DNA of 64,000 nt from Thermogemmatispora onikobensis (GTDB taxonomy: Bacteria; Chloroflexota; Ktedonobacteria; Ktedonobacterales; Ktedonobacteraceae): NCBI RefSeq assembly GCF_001748285.1, contig NZ_BDGT01000001.1, forward strand, positions 124,001-188,000. The letters are read 5' to 3'. How positions within the stretch are numbered: position 1 is the stretch's first letter; each line of letters opens with the position of its first letter. A program made the position numbers and the translations under genes. Shown piece by piece: positions 40,494-48,824 of the stretch. Under the pieces are notes generated by a model. It did not search any database. It was not told the DNA's origin and saw only the letters and a program-made list of their open reading frames with translations.

Positions 40494-41354
40494 ATGGCGC
40501 TGACAACGATTCGCTGCGTTGGTGTCGTTGGTTGCGGCCTGATGGGCAGTGGTATTGCCCAGACATGTGTGCAGGCCGGTTATGAGGTTGTGGTGCGTGA
40601 GGTCAATGAGGAGTTGTTGCAGAAGGGTCTCGGGCGCATCGCTGAAGCCTGGGAGATGTTGGTGAGTAAGGGTAAGATTTCCCGTGAGCAGGCTGAGGAG
40701 TTTCGCGGACGCTTGCGCGGGACGCTCGCGGTGGAGGAGCTGGCCGCTTGCGATCTGGTGATCGAGGCGGTCGTGGAGCGTATGGAGGAGAAGCTGCGGC
40801 TCTTTACGGCCTTGGATCGCTTGCTCAAGCCAGAGGCGCTGATTGTGTCGAATACCTCTTCGCTGAGTGTGACGCAGATGGCGGCGGTGACGCGGCGCCC
40901 GCAGCAGGTCTGTGGGTTGCATTTCTTTAATCCGGCCCCGGTGATGAAGCTGGTTGAGGTTGTCAGGCCGATTACTGCCTCGGATGAGACGATTGAGACG
41001 GTGCGTCGCTTTGCGGAGTCGCTGGGGAAGACGCCGGTGCTGGCGAAGGATACCGCCGGTTTCATTGTGAATTTCTTGCTCATTCCTTATTTGCTCTCAG
41101 CCATCCGTATGCTGGAGAGCGGGATGGCCTCGCGCGATGATATCGATACGGCCATGAGGCTGGGGTGTGGCTATCCGATGGGGCCGTTTACGTTGTTGGA
41201 TTATGTGGGCCTTGATACGACTTTGTGGGCGGCAGAGGCGATCTATGAGGAGTATAAGGAGCCGCTCTATGCGCCGCCGCCTCTGCTGCGTCGGATGGTG
41301 GCGGCGGGGATGTTAGGCCGCAAGAGTGGGCGCGGCTTCTACGAATATTCCTGA
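40494..41354 (+). CDS. 3-hydroxybutyryl-CoA (3-hydroxyacyl-CoA) dehydrogenase
   Basis: 286 residues. VGVVGCGLMGSGIAQTC is the NAD-binding GxGxMGxG motif, SNTSSLSVTQMA the catalytic region start, LHFFNPAPVMKLVEVV contains the catalytic His with the NPxPVMxLVE signature, and FIVNFLLIPYL plus GCGYPMGPFTLLDYVGLD form the C-terminal domain. It oxidises 3-hydroxyacyl-CoA with NAD in beta-oxidation or butanoate metabolism. ATG 40494 has the perfect AAAGGAGG; the earlier 40434 start is unsupported. It is divergent from the FMO operon and shares its palindrome region, so likely co-regulated. Confidence 0.93.
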   Translation: MALTTIRCVGVVGCGLMGSGIAQTCVQAGYEVVVREVNEELLQKGLGRIAEAWEMLVSKGKISREQAEEFRGRLRGTLAVEELAACDLVIEAVVERMEEKLRLFTALDRLLKPEALIVSNTSSLSVTQMAAVTRRPQQVCGLHFFNPAPVMKLVEVVRPITASDETIETVRRFAESLGKTPVLAKDTAGFIVNFLLIPYLLSAIRMLESGMASRDDIDTAMRLGCGYPMGPFTLLDYVGLDTTLWAAEAIYEEYKEPLYAPPPLLRRMVAAGMLGRKSGRGFYEYS

Positions 41355-41464
41355 CCCTGACGCGCTTCTGCCCGTCCGTGCCTGGGGGTGGGTCTGGTTG
41401 TGTGGCTGTGGCCGGGGTCGGTGGCCAGCTGCTGGTAGACAGACTGGCCACTGCTGCTTGTTAG

Positions 41465-41534
41465 GGGACCACCGTGGGAGGGAGGGAAGGGGGGAGGAAG
41501 GAAGGCGAGCGGGGGCGCCTGCCTGGGTGGTCCC
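41465..41534 (+). terminator. Bidirectional terminator candidate
   Basis: GGGACCACC (41465-41473) pairs perfectly with GGTGGTCCC (41526-41534) around a purine-rich 52-base loop, placed between the convergent dehydrogenase and coiled-coil genes. A pyrimidine-rich tail follows on the plus strand. Confidence 0.45.
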
Positions 41535-41535
41535 T

Positions 41536-42459
41536 TCAGTCCTCTTCTTCGTGCTCGTCCTCTTCGGCCAGAGAGACGTGTGGTTCTGGCCCTGGGGGGG
41601 TGCCTGCGTGATGGGGCTGACGGCTGCTGGGGTGTGCGCGCTCGAGGGGCAGGTGCTGATGGTGGTAGAGGCGGTTCGAGAGCAGCGCGTGGTTGGCTGT
41701 CATGGCGACCTGGAGGGATTCGACGAGCTGCTCTAGCCGTTCGATGCTCTGGAAGACTTGCTGGAAGGCGGCCTGGTTGCCGTGGTAGGGTTCAACGGCG
41801 CTGCTGGCGCTGCTGCTGCGCTGGACGGTCAGGTGTTGCTCCCAGTTCCTGGCCAGCTCGTGTAGGGCGCTGTAGAGACGCTCCAGGCGTTCGTCGAGGG
41901 CCCTGCCGATGGCTTCCATGAGGTCGTCCCAGGAGAGTTCGGTCTGGACTTCGATGGCTTCGGCTTCGGCTTCGGGCGGGGGAGGTGAGGCTGGCTCTTC
42001 TCCATCGCTGGCGCCAGGCTCGGCAGCGTCGGGGCCGCCGGGCGCGTTCTCGCTGGCACTGGGGGCTGGGGGCTGCTGGTGTTGGTTGAGCAGTTGGTTG
42101 AGCAGTTGCTCGATGCCCATCAGTTGGGCAGCCAGCAGACGGTCGAGCGTGCTCTCGATGTGCTGTTGCTGCTGGTGCTGGCGTTGCTCGATTTCGTGAC
42201 CCAGGGCTTGCGTCAGTCGCGTCTGTTGGGTGCCGAGCTTTTGGCTGAGGGCGATGTTGAGTTCGTTCTGTTGGTCGTTGAGCTTGTGGGTCAGGCTGCG
42301 AAGCAGCTCCTGCTGGAGCTGGTTGAGGCGCTGCTCGAAGTCGCGGCTCAGGGTGCTGAGGCGCTGCTCGAAGCTCCGTTCCATCTCCTGCCGGTGGATG
42401 GTCAGGCGGCGCTCGAGTATGGTGTTGAAGGATTGCAGTTCATCTTCGGTGAACGACAT
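41536..42459 (-). CDS. Coiled-coil protein of unknown function with acidic C-terminus
   Basis: 307 residues, no TM or signal peptide. Residues about 5-125 are a heptad-rich Gln/Leu/Glu coiled coil (FEQRLSTLSRDFEQRLNQL, LLRSLTHKLNDQQNEL). A Pro/Glu/Ala/Ser-rich linker (SASENAPGGPDAAEP..) is followed by a second helical segment (WDDLMEAIGRALDERLERLYSALHEL), and the chain ends EEDEHEEED. This resembles polar-localised or chromosome-associated scaffolds but no family was recognised. ATG 42459 follows AAGGGACG; the longer start at 42501 is not needed. Confidence 0.65.
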   Translation of the reverse strand: MSFTEDELQSFNTILERRLTIHRQEMERSFEQRLSTLSRDFEQRLNQLQQELLRSLTHKLNDQQNELNIALSQKLGTQQTRLTQALGHEIEQRQHQQQQHIESTLDRLLAAQLMGIEQLLNQLLNQHQQPPAPSASENAPGGPDAAEPGASDGEEPASPPPPEAEAEAIEVQTELSWDDLMEAIGRALDERLERLYSALHELARNWEQHLTVQRSSSASSAVEPYHGNQAAFQQVFQSIERLEQLVESLQVAMTANHALLSNRLYHHQHLPLERAHPSSRQPHHAGTPPGPEPHVSLAEEDEHEEED

Positions 42460-42677
42460 AGCCACGTCCCTTTTGTTCTTCCTGGGTGAGCCTGCAGACA
42501 AGTATAGGGGGAGTGGGGGCGATTGTCAATTCAGTGGATGGTGGGCCTGCCCAGCGCTCTCAACGGGCAGGGCGGGCAGCCACCGGGCTGTTTGGGAAGA
42601 CTGTCTGCTTGCAGTGTGTCAGTCGCTTCCTGACCAGGCCAGGCCGGGTGGTGGCATGGGGTGGCTCTGCCCTGTGT

Positions 42678-42683
42678 TACAAT
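42678..42683 (+). promoter_or_regulatory. -10 element of the amidohydrolase gene
   Basis: TACAAT in TGTGTTACAATG, ~60 bases ahead of the proposed start; no strong -35. Confidence 0.35.
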
Positions 42684-42760
42684 GAGGGGGAAGGCTGGCA
42701 GACGCGCTGCGCTGCGCTGCGGCTGCGCCAGAGTATTCAGTGATGAGGTGTATGCAGGCC

Positions 42761-43636
42761 ATGCCACGTGCTATTGATTTTCATGTGCATCTGCCGACGA
42801 CTGAGTTTATCCAGGTGACGCTTGGTCCTTATGCCAGGGCCGCTGAGCGCTTTTTCCGGACGGAGGTCAAGCTGAAGGATATTGAGCAGCTGGCCGCTGA
42901 TTATGCTGCGGTGGATATGGTCGGGGTGCTGCTGGCCTGGGATGCTGAGACGGCGACCGGTCTACCTCCCCTGGGCAACGATTATGTGGCGGCGATTGTG
43001 CAGCGCTATCCCCAGCAGTTCATTGGCTTCGCGAGCGTCGATCCCCATAAGGGGAAGGCGGCAGTGAAGGAGGTCGAGCGGGCTATTAAGGACTTGGGCC
43101 TGGCTGGGGTGAAGTTCCATCCTGGTGTGCAGGCGTTCTATCCTCATGATCGGGCCTTCTATCCGCTGATGGAGAAGATTCAGGAGCTGGGGGTGCCCGC
43201 TCTCTTCCATACAGGGACGAATGGCCTGGGCGCCGGAGTGCCGGGGGGGATGGGGATTAAGCTCGATTATACGCGCCCGATTTATTTGGATGCGCTGGCC
43301 GCCGATTTCCCCGGCTTGACGATTATTGGGGCCCATCCTTCTTGGCCCTGGCATGATGAGATGATTGCTGTTCTGCAGCATAAGGCTAATGTCTATAACG
43401 ATCTGTCTGGCTGGTCCCCCAAGTATATCCCTCAGTCGTTGCTACGTGAGGCTGCTACCCGCCTGCAGGATCGTATTCTCTTCGGTTCCGACTATCCTTT
43501 TATTACACCGCAGCGCTGGCTGCGCGATTTCGAGGCCCTCGACTTTTTCTCTCCCGAGGTGCGCGAGAAAATTCTGTGGCGCAATGCTCAGAAGCTGCTC
43601 GCTCATACGGCGGTAGCGCATATGCACTTTGGCTGA
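42761..43636 (+). CDS. Amidohydrolase-family metal-dependent hydrolase (ACMSD-like)
   Basis: About 291 residues, TIM barrel. IDFHVHLP is the metal-binding HxH, GVKFHPGVQAF, LFHTGTNGLG and IIGAHPSWPWHDE contribute further His ligands, and ILFGSDYPFITPQRW the Asp. This is the amidohydrolase-2 subgroup, including 2-amino-3-carboxymuconate-semialdehyde decarboxylase and related hydrolases/decarboxylases; substrate unknown. Several in-frame starts exist (GTG 42740, ATG 42743, 42752, 42761); the last is favoured because GAGG lies 12 bases upstream and the fold starts at once, but this is uncertain. Confidence 0.8.
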   Translation: MPRAIDFHVHLPTTEFIQVTLGPYARAAERFFRTEVKLKDIEQLAADYAAVDMVGVLLAWDAETATGLPPLGNDYVAAIVQRYPQQFIGFASVDPHKGKAAVKEVERAIKDLGLAGVKFHPGVQAFYPHDRAFYPLMEKIQELGVPALFHTGTNGLGAGVPGGMGIKLDYTRPIYLDALAADFPGLTIIGAHPSWPWHDEMIAVLQHKANVYNDLSGWSPKYIPQSLLREAATRLQDRILFGSDYPFITPQRWLRDFEALDFFSPEVREKILWRNAQKLLAHTAVAHMHFG

Positions 43637-43763
43637 CCGCTGTCGCTCCTCTCTGGGAAGGGGCATGCTCGTGTAACTCCTGTAACTCCTGGGTCTCTCG
43701 CCCGTATATCTCTCAGTGTTGTTTCGTTTCCCCTTTGGAGCCAGAGAAGGAGGTACCCTTGGG

Positions 43764-44078
43764 ATGATGTCTCGACAGGAGGGCGAGGCTTTCCGTGAGA
43801 TCCCCTACGGACACTATGCAGGGGAGCCGCAGCCTGCTGGTTCTGGTAGCGAGCCTGAGTCGCGTCTGGTCGGAGAGCCTTCGAAGGTCTATCCGCCTCG
43901 GGCAGAGCAGGTCAATCTTTTTCGCTTCTTGGTCGTTTTGATGGCAATGGTGACGATCCTCGCTCTGGCGGTGATCTGTCTGATCATTGTGGGTGGCACC
44001 ATGCCCTGGCTCAGCTTCGGTGCTGGTTCCTTTACTGTTTTCCTGGTCACGGTCGTGGCCCTGGATAAGATTAAGTAG
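43764..44078 (+). CDS. Small two-TM membrane protein
   Basis: About 104 residues. A Glu/Gly/Pro-rich cytosolic lead (SRQEGEAFREIPYGHYAGEPQP) of ~50 residues precedes two hydrophobic helices (LFRFLVVLMAMVTILALAVICLIIVGG split at the centre, and GAGSFTVFLVTVVALDKI). The start ATG 43764 follows GAAGGAGG with good spacing; the ORF itself opens earlier at 43716. The antisense strand is covered by an out-of-frame tail of the BadF-like gene, so this strand is the real one here. The family was not recognised. Confidence 0.6.
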   Translation: MMSRQEGEAFREIPYGHYAGEPQPAGSGSEPESRLVGEPSKVYPPRAEQVNLFRFLVVLMAMVTILALAVICLIIVGGTMPWLSFGAGSFTVFLVTVVALDKIK

Positions 44079-44121
44079 GGTCTTTCCGTCGGCTCTGGCG
44101 TTGGTGTGCAGGTCGTGCAGG

Positions 44122-45152
44122 TCAGTCGAGGGTGTCGAAGAAGCTGGCTGGTGGTAGCGTTGGGACGAGGCGCGAGATGAGCTGCTCGTTGATGGGCTGG
44201 CCGGCCAGCTCCAGGGCACTGAAGAGGACGCAACAACCGGTTCGAAGCGGGGGCGGATAGGCTGCGCCTGCGGTGAGCGGCTGTGGACGCGGGCAATGAT
44301 GGCCTCGGCCAGCAGGGGGGAGGGATGGCGCAGGACGCCGCCAGCCAGTACCAGAGGGAAAGGCTGTCCTTCGAGGCCGACGCGCCGGGCCGCAACGTTG
44401 GCGAAGTCTCCCAGGGCGCTGCCGTGCTCGCTGACCAGGCGGCGAGCGGTGCGGTCGCCGGCCTCTGCTTCGTCGAGGAGGGCTGCTGCTAGTCCCCCAG
44501 GCGGGCGAGTTTCCTGGGGCAAGCGCGCGCTGAGGCGATGGAGGACCTCTTCGACGCTGCTGGCGCCGAAGTAGGCCAGGACGCGCTCGCGTAGGGTGGT
44601 GGGTGGACTGATGCCGAGTTCGGCGTGAAAGACGGCGGTCAGGACCTGCTGGCCGAGATGGCTGGCTCCCTGGACGCTGTCCTGCCAGTGGCTGGAGTGC
44701 CAGGTGCGTCCGTCTGGCCCTCTGGCTCCGGTGGCGGCTCCGGTGCCGCAGATAACAGAGACGCCGCTGTTGGTCAGGCTTCCCATGCAGGCGGCGTGGA
44801 GTACCCCAAGGGCATCGTTCTGTATGAGCAGCCGTTGCCCGTAGCCTCTGGCTCTCATGGCCCTCTCCAGAAGGGCAAAGTCTTCTGGCCAGTCGGCCCC
44901 GGCCATGTTGAAGATGGCGGCCTCCAGGTCTGTGGGGCGGGCCTCGGCTTGCCTGAGAGCGGTTTCGACGGCTCGTTCGATTTCGAGCAGGGCCGCGGGC
45001 TCGTGGGGGCTGGCTCGCTCCTCTGGGGGAATGTGGTAGATGTCGCCGCAGCCGGCACGTCCGTAACCGCGGATCTGGCCGTCAAGGGTGGCTACCAGGG
45101 CCAGGGTTTTGGTGTTGCCGCCGTCGACCGCCAGGACGCAGTTTCTTCTCAT
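44122..45152 (-). pseudogene. BadF/BcrA-type ATPase (N-acetylglucosamine-kinase-like), frameshifted near the C-terminus
   Basis: CVLAVDGGNTKTLALVA is the phosphate-1 loop of the ASKHA fold. FNMAGADWPED, LIQNDALGVLHAAC, SVICGTGAATGAR (phosphate-2) and LVLAGGVLRHPSPLLAEAI (adenosine) follow: a sugar-kinase-type BadF ATPase, likely phosphorylating N-acetylglucosamine or a related sugar. At about 44229-44236 the frame shifts: after FEPVV the current frame runs on for ~165 unrelated residues to 43713, whereas the next frame gives LFSALELAGQPINEQLISRLVPTLPP and a stop at 44122, the expected family ending. One missing G would restore it. Either a real mutation or a sequencing/assembly error. GH4 lies 66 bases upstream in the same operon. 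Confidence 0.75.
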
Positions 45153-45218
45153 CGTTTTTCTCCTGCCTTCCTTTCCTTTCCCTTCTCTTCTTTCCGGGTG
45201 AGTTGCTCCATCGCTGGT

Positions 45219-46541
45219 CTAGTGCAGAAGGCGCTCTGGCAGGTAGGCGCGATGGGCAGCGGCCATTTCGTCGTAGAGGGCTTCGGCCTTGCTCAGGGAG
45301 AGAACCAGGGGATGGCTGGCCAGGGCGCGGATGGCGTCGCGCCGGTTGCCTCGCCAGGCTGCTTCTGCGGTCAGGGCCTGGTATTCGGCGAGTTGACCGA
45401 TGAGGCCCCGCAGGTGGGCCGGCAGTGGCTCGTGGATGAGGGGGGTGACGCCCTGGCGGTCGACATAGCCGACGATTTCGACCACGCGGTCGTCGGGCAG
45501 CCCCGGCAGGGCACCCCGGTTGGGAACGTTGACGTACCAGAGTTCGCCGCGGTCGTTGTAGATGGCGTCCATGACGTCGATGGCTAGCTCGAGTTCGTGG
45601 AGGCCGCCGCGCGAGCGTGCCGGGTCGAGGACTGGGACCTCGCGCTCGGCTTGCTCTCGGTAGTGGGCCCAGTAGCTGGGAACGCTGGCCATGATGTCCT
45701 GGGCGCGCGTCGTTGGCTTGGCCTGCAGTTCGGCCAGCAGTTCGTCCTTGTAGTAATAGTACTGCAAGTAGTGGTTGGGAAGGGCCTGCATGCTCACAGC
45801 CAGGTGTAGTTGTCGCAGCGTGTAGCGCAGCTCAGGGTCGGAGCTGGTTTCGCCTTCGGGATGTGCACGCCGCAGTCGCTCGTAGGTTTCTTCCAGCAGT
45901 GGCAGGAGGTTCTGTCCGTCGTAGCGTGCGTTGAGGCCCCAGGAGCCGTGGTTGAGACCGCGAAAGCGCACGCTGAGCCGGGCCGGGTCCAGCCCGGCGT
46001 AGCGCGCAAAGCGGGCGGCGTCCATGATCGGGCCTTCGCAGAAGGAGATGGTGGGAATGGCGCTGTGGTGGGTGACGGCTTCTGAGATGATGTTGATCGG
46101 GTTGGTGTAGTTGAAGAGGCGGGCCTGTGGGCAGACGGCTTCCATGTCGGCGATGATCTCTTGCATGACGGCCATGCTGCGCAGGGCCATGAAGAAGCCG
46201 CCAGGTCCCTGGGTTTCCTGGCCGATGATGCCGTGCTTGAGTGGGATGCTTTCGTCAAGGTGCCGCGCTTCAAAGCCGCCTGGTCGGTAGCTGGTGAGTA
46301 CGGCGTCGCAGTCGCGCAGCCCGGCTCGCCGGTCCGTGGTGCTGCTGATGGTGAGATCCAGGCCGCGGGCCTGGGCCAGTCTGCGGGCAATAGTGTGTAC
46401 GATCTTCAGGTGTTCTTCGTTGAGGTCGATCAGGACGATCTCGGAGCCGTTGAAGTTCTCTCCTTGGGCAATGAAGGAGGCGAGTGTGCCGGCGGCTCGG
46501 GTGCTGCCTCCTCCGATGTAGGCAAGTTTGATGCGGGCCAC
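45219..46541 (-). CDS. Glycoside hydrolase family 4 (NAD+/Mn2+-dependent 6-phospho-glycosidase or alpha-glycosidase)
   Basis: 440 residues, full length for GH4. LAYIGGGSTRAAG is the NAD-binding GGGS, IVLIDLNEEHLKI the next strand, and ARLFNYTNPINIISEA and FCEGP supply the metal-binding Cys, with GLNHGSWGL the His and NH ligands of the active site. RGALPGLPDDRVVEI is the C-terminal conserved block. The enzyme cleaves phospho-alpha/beta-glycosides or alpha-galacturonides by redox-assisted elimination in the cytoplasm. It is followed 66 bases downstream by the BadF-type sugar kinase, so a glycoside-catabolic operon is likely. Confidence 0.93.
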   Translation of the reverse strand: MARIKLAYIGGGSTRAAGTLASFIAQGENFNGSEIVLIDLNEEHLKIVHTIARRLAQARGLDLTISSTTDRRAGLRDCDAVLTSYRPGGFEARHLDESIPLKHGIIGQETQGPGGFFMALRSMAVMQEIIADMEAVCPQARLFNYTNPINIISEAVTHHSAIPTISFCEGPIMDAARFARYAGLDPARLSVRFRGLNHGSWGLNARYDGQNLLPLLEETYERLRRAHPEGETSSDPELRYTLRQLHLAVSMQALPNHYLQYYYYKDELLAELQAKPTTRAQDIMASVPSYWAHYREQAEREVPVLDPARSRGGLHELELAIDVMDAIYNDRGELWYVNVPNRGALPGLPDDRVVEIVGYVDRQGVTPLIHEPLPAHLRGLIGQLAEYQALTAEAAWRGNRRDAIRALASHPLVLSLSKAEALYDEMAAAHRAYLPERLLH

Positions 46542-46575
46542 GATTCGCTTTGTTCCTCCCCTGGGCTGGAACTGA

Positions 46576-46602
46576 TCTAGACAACTAGATGATTCTAGTA
46601 TA
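46576..46602 (-). promoter_or_regulatory. GH4 operon promoter -10 with overlapping palindromes
   Basis: TCTAG-ACAA-CTAGA (46576-46589) overlaps ACTAGA-TGAT-TCTAGT (46584-46599); the second abuts the minus-strand -10 TATACT (46602-46597). Such an array over -10/+1 suggests a sugar-responsive repressor, e.g. LacI, ROK or GntR type; none is encoded adjacent. Confidence 0.55.
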
Positions 46603-46682
46603 CACTCTCTTGTCCAGCTTCTTGGGTCTCAGGCCAGTTCCCCTGGCTGAGTCGCGGCCACGATGGCCGCGACTCGTCTCAC

Positions 46683-47501
46683 TCAGTTGTTTTCGTGGCG
46701 GTCGGCTGGCTGATCAGGGTCGGTGGTGCTTTGCCAGACAGCGCTGATCAGGGTGGGGAGTATCTCGCCTGCCTTGCCGCGCAGGTCGTAGAGTCGGCTT
46801 GATTTGAGGCCGTAGCTGGTCTCTTCTTGCAGCAGTGGTGTCGCTTCGGGGTTGATGACGGCTACTGTTGCTCCTGCCCGCAGGGCGGTGTGGGGGAGCG
46901 AGGCGGCTGGCTCGACGATGCCCGAGGTGCCGACGACGAGGAGGACGTCGCAGCTGAGCACGGCCTGCAGTGCCTGGTAATAGGTGTGTTCGGGTAGCAG
47001 TTCGCCGAACCAGACGACGTCTGGTCGCAGGTAGCTGCCGCACTGTGGACAGCGTGGGGGGATCTCTTCTTCGCTGGTTGTCTCTGGGGGATCGACTGGG
47101 TGACCCTGGGCGAAGCATTTGCTGCGGAAGAGGTTCCCGTGCAGTTCAAGGACGCGGCTGCTGCCGGCGCGTTGGTGCAGTCCGTCAACGTTTTGGGTGA
47201 TGATGGTGACTTCTTCTACGTAGCGTTCCATTGCAGCCAGGGCACGGTGGCCGGCATTGGGTTGAGCGGTGGCGGCTTGCTGGCGCCGCTCGGCGTACCA
47301 TTCCCAGACGCGATGTGGGTTGTGTTCGAAGGCTTCGCGTGTCGCCAGTTCCTCTGGCTTGAAGCGTGTCCAGAGGCCGCTGGTGGCGTCGCGGAAGGTG
47401 GGGATGCCGCTCTCGGCTGAGATTCCTGCCCCTGTCAGGGCAGCGATCCGTCTGGCCTGGCGCAGTGCCTGGCGGAGTTCATGAGGGATGTTTTGCTCCA
47501 T
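46683..47501 (-). CDS. Sir2-family NAD-dependent protein deacylase
   Basis: About 272 residues. [18 protein letters not shown] is the NAD-binding GAGxSxxSGIPxFR signature, [13 protein letters not shown] the TQNxDxLH catalytic stretch, [20 protein letters not shown] and [18 protein letters not shown] the zinc-finger and PxVVxFGE blocks, and [17 protein letters not shown] the nucleotide end. It removes acyl groups from lysines with NAD. ATG 47501 (AAAGAGAGAC before it) gives a normal sirtuin length; longer in-frame starts to 47837 add low-complexity residues. Confidence 0.92.
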   Translation of the reverse strand: MEQNIPHELRQALRQARRIAALTGAGISAESGIPTFRDATSGLWTRFKPEELATREAFEHNPHRVWEWYAERRQQAATAQPNAGHRALAAMERYVEEVTIITQNVDGLHQRAGSSRVLELHGNLFRSKCFAQGHPVDPPETTSEEEIPPRCPQCGSYLRPDVVWFGELLPEHTYYQALQAVLSCDVLLVVGTSGIVEPAASLPHTALRAGATVAVINPEATPLLQEETSYGLKSSRLYDLRGKAGEILPTLISAVWQSTTDPDQPADRHENN

Positions 47502-47603
47502 GTCTCTCTTTGCCTGCTTGCTTCCTTTTGGCTTGCCTGGGGCTGTGGTGGGACTCTTCTCTTCTTTTTGTTTCTGCCCCTTACCTTTCCCTTGCTCTGT
47601 TTC

Positions 47604-47643
47604 CGCCATATCATACTGTATGGCGTGTGGGGCTTTGTTGCAA
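47604..47643 (-). promoter_or_regulatory. Sirtuin promoter with palindrome over the -10
   Basis: Minus strand TTGCAA (47643-47638), a 17-base spacer and TACAGT (47620-47615). CGCCATA-N8-TATGGCG (47604-47625) is an inverted repeat covering the -10, a good operator position. The 339 bases 47502-47840 hold no gene. Confidence 0.5.
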
Positions 47644-47840
47644 GAGTGCTGGGTAGCTGAGGCCGGTCGCCCCTGGGTGATGGTTGTCTTGTGCCCGCTT
47701 TTGGGTTTGGCTGTGGGGCTTCTCTCCTTCTGGTAATGGTAAGATGCTCTCTGGTAGCGGGTTGCTCTGCAGCCTTGCCGTTCTGGTCTGGTTCCGAGCG
47801 CTGGTTTACGAAAAGTACTGGAAAGGAAGGTTTGCACACG

Positions 47841-48734
47841 GTGACTGAGCGTCTGAGCGTGCCTGGCTTCGCTGGCCTGGGGCGTATGGGCCTTCCTATG
47901 GCTCGTAATCTGCTCCGTGCTGGCTATCGTCTGCGCGTCTATAACCGCACACCTGCCCGGGCTGAGGCGTTGGTGGCTGAGGGAGCGCAGCGCGTTGAGC
48001 GTCCTCGTGATCTGGCTGAGCCAGGGGGGATTGTCTTTTCGATGCTGGCAGATGATGTGGCGCTGGAGGCGGTGACGTTAGGGGACGATGGTCTGCTGGC
48101 TGGTCTGGCTCCTGGTGGGGTGCATGTCTCGTTCAGTACTGTCTCGCCTGCTATTGCGCGCCGTATGCAGCTCCTGCATGCAGAGCGGGGCTGTGCCTAT
48201 GTGGCAGCTCCTGTAGTGGGGCGGCCTGATGCCGCGGCTGCTGGCAAGCTTTGGATCTGCCTGGCTGGTGAGCCGGCGGCCAGGCAGCGGGTCTTGCCTT
48301 TCTTGCAGGTGCTGGGTCAGGCTGTCTTTCCATTTGGCGATGAGCCGGCCCTGGCAAATGTAGTAAAGCTGGCCGCCAATTTCTTAGTCGGCTCGGCTTT
48401 GGAGGCTCTGGCTGAGGCTCTGGCCCTGGCTGAGAAGCATGGGGTTGAGCGGTCGGCCTTGATGGAGATGCTGGCTCAGACGATTTTCGCCTGCTCGGTC
48501 TATCAGAACTATGGACGCATGATCGCTGAGCGTCGTTTTGCCCCCGGTTTCTCTCAGCGTCTGGCTCTTAAGGATCTTGGCCTGGTTCTGGATGCTGCTG
48601 ATGAGGCTCAGGTGCCCATGCCGCTGGCTGGCCTCGTCCATGATCGCTTGCTCAGTGGGGTTGCTCGTGGGCGAGGCGAGGAGGACTGGACAACCCTGGC
48701 CCGGGCTGTTGATGAGGCTGCCGGCCTGGCATAA
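47841..48734 (+). CDS. NAD(P)-dependent beta-hydroxyacid dehydrogenase (3-hydroxyisobutyrate dehydrogenase/6PGDH-like)
   Basis: 297 residues. VPGFAGLGRMGLPMARNLLRAGYRLRVYNRT is the Rossmann domain with GLGxMG. VHVSFSTVSPAIARRM and APVVGRPDAAAAGKLWI match the family's substrate-side loop, and NVVKLAANFLVGSALEALAEAL contains the catalytic Lys. It oxidises a beta-hydroxy acid such as 3-hydroxyisobutyrate or tartronate semialdehyde. The start is GTG 47841 after AAAGGAAGG. Divergent from the sirtuin. Confidence 0.88.
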   Translation: MTERLSVPGFAGLGRMGLPMARNLLRAGYRLRVYNRTPARAEALVAEGAQRVERPRDLAEPGGIVFSMLADDVALEAVTLGDDGLLAGLAPGGVHVSFSTVSPAIARRMQLLHAERGCAYVAAPVVGRPDAAAAGKLWICLAGEPAARQRVLPFLQVLGQAVFPFGDEPALANVVKLAANFLVGSALEALAEALALAEKHGVERSALMEMLAQTIFACSVYQNYGRMIAERRFAPGFSQRLALKDLGLVLDAADEAQVPMPLAGLVHDRLLSGVARGRGEEDWTTLARAVDEAAGLA

Positions 48735-48824
48735 GGCGGGGAGGTTGGTTGGGGGGAGAAGGGAGAGAGGGAGGGGGAGGGCAAGGCGAGTGCCTTCCTG
48801 GCTCTCTCTCCTCTCTCGTCTCCT

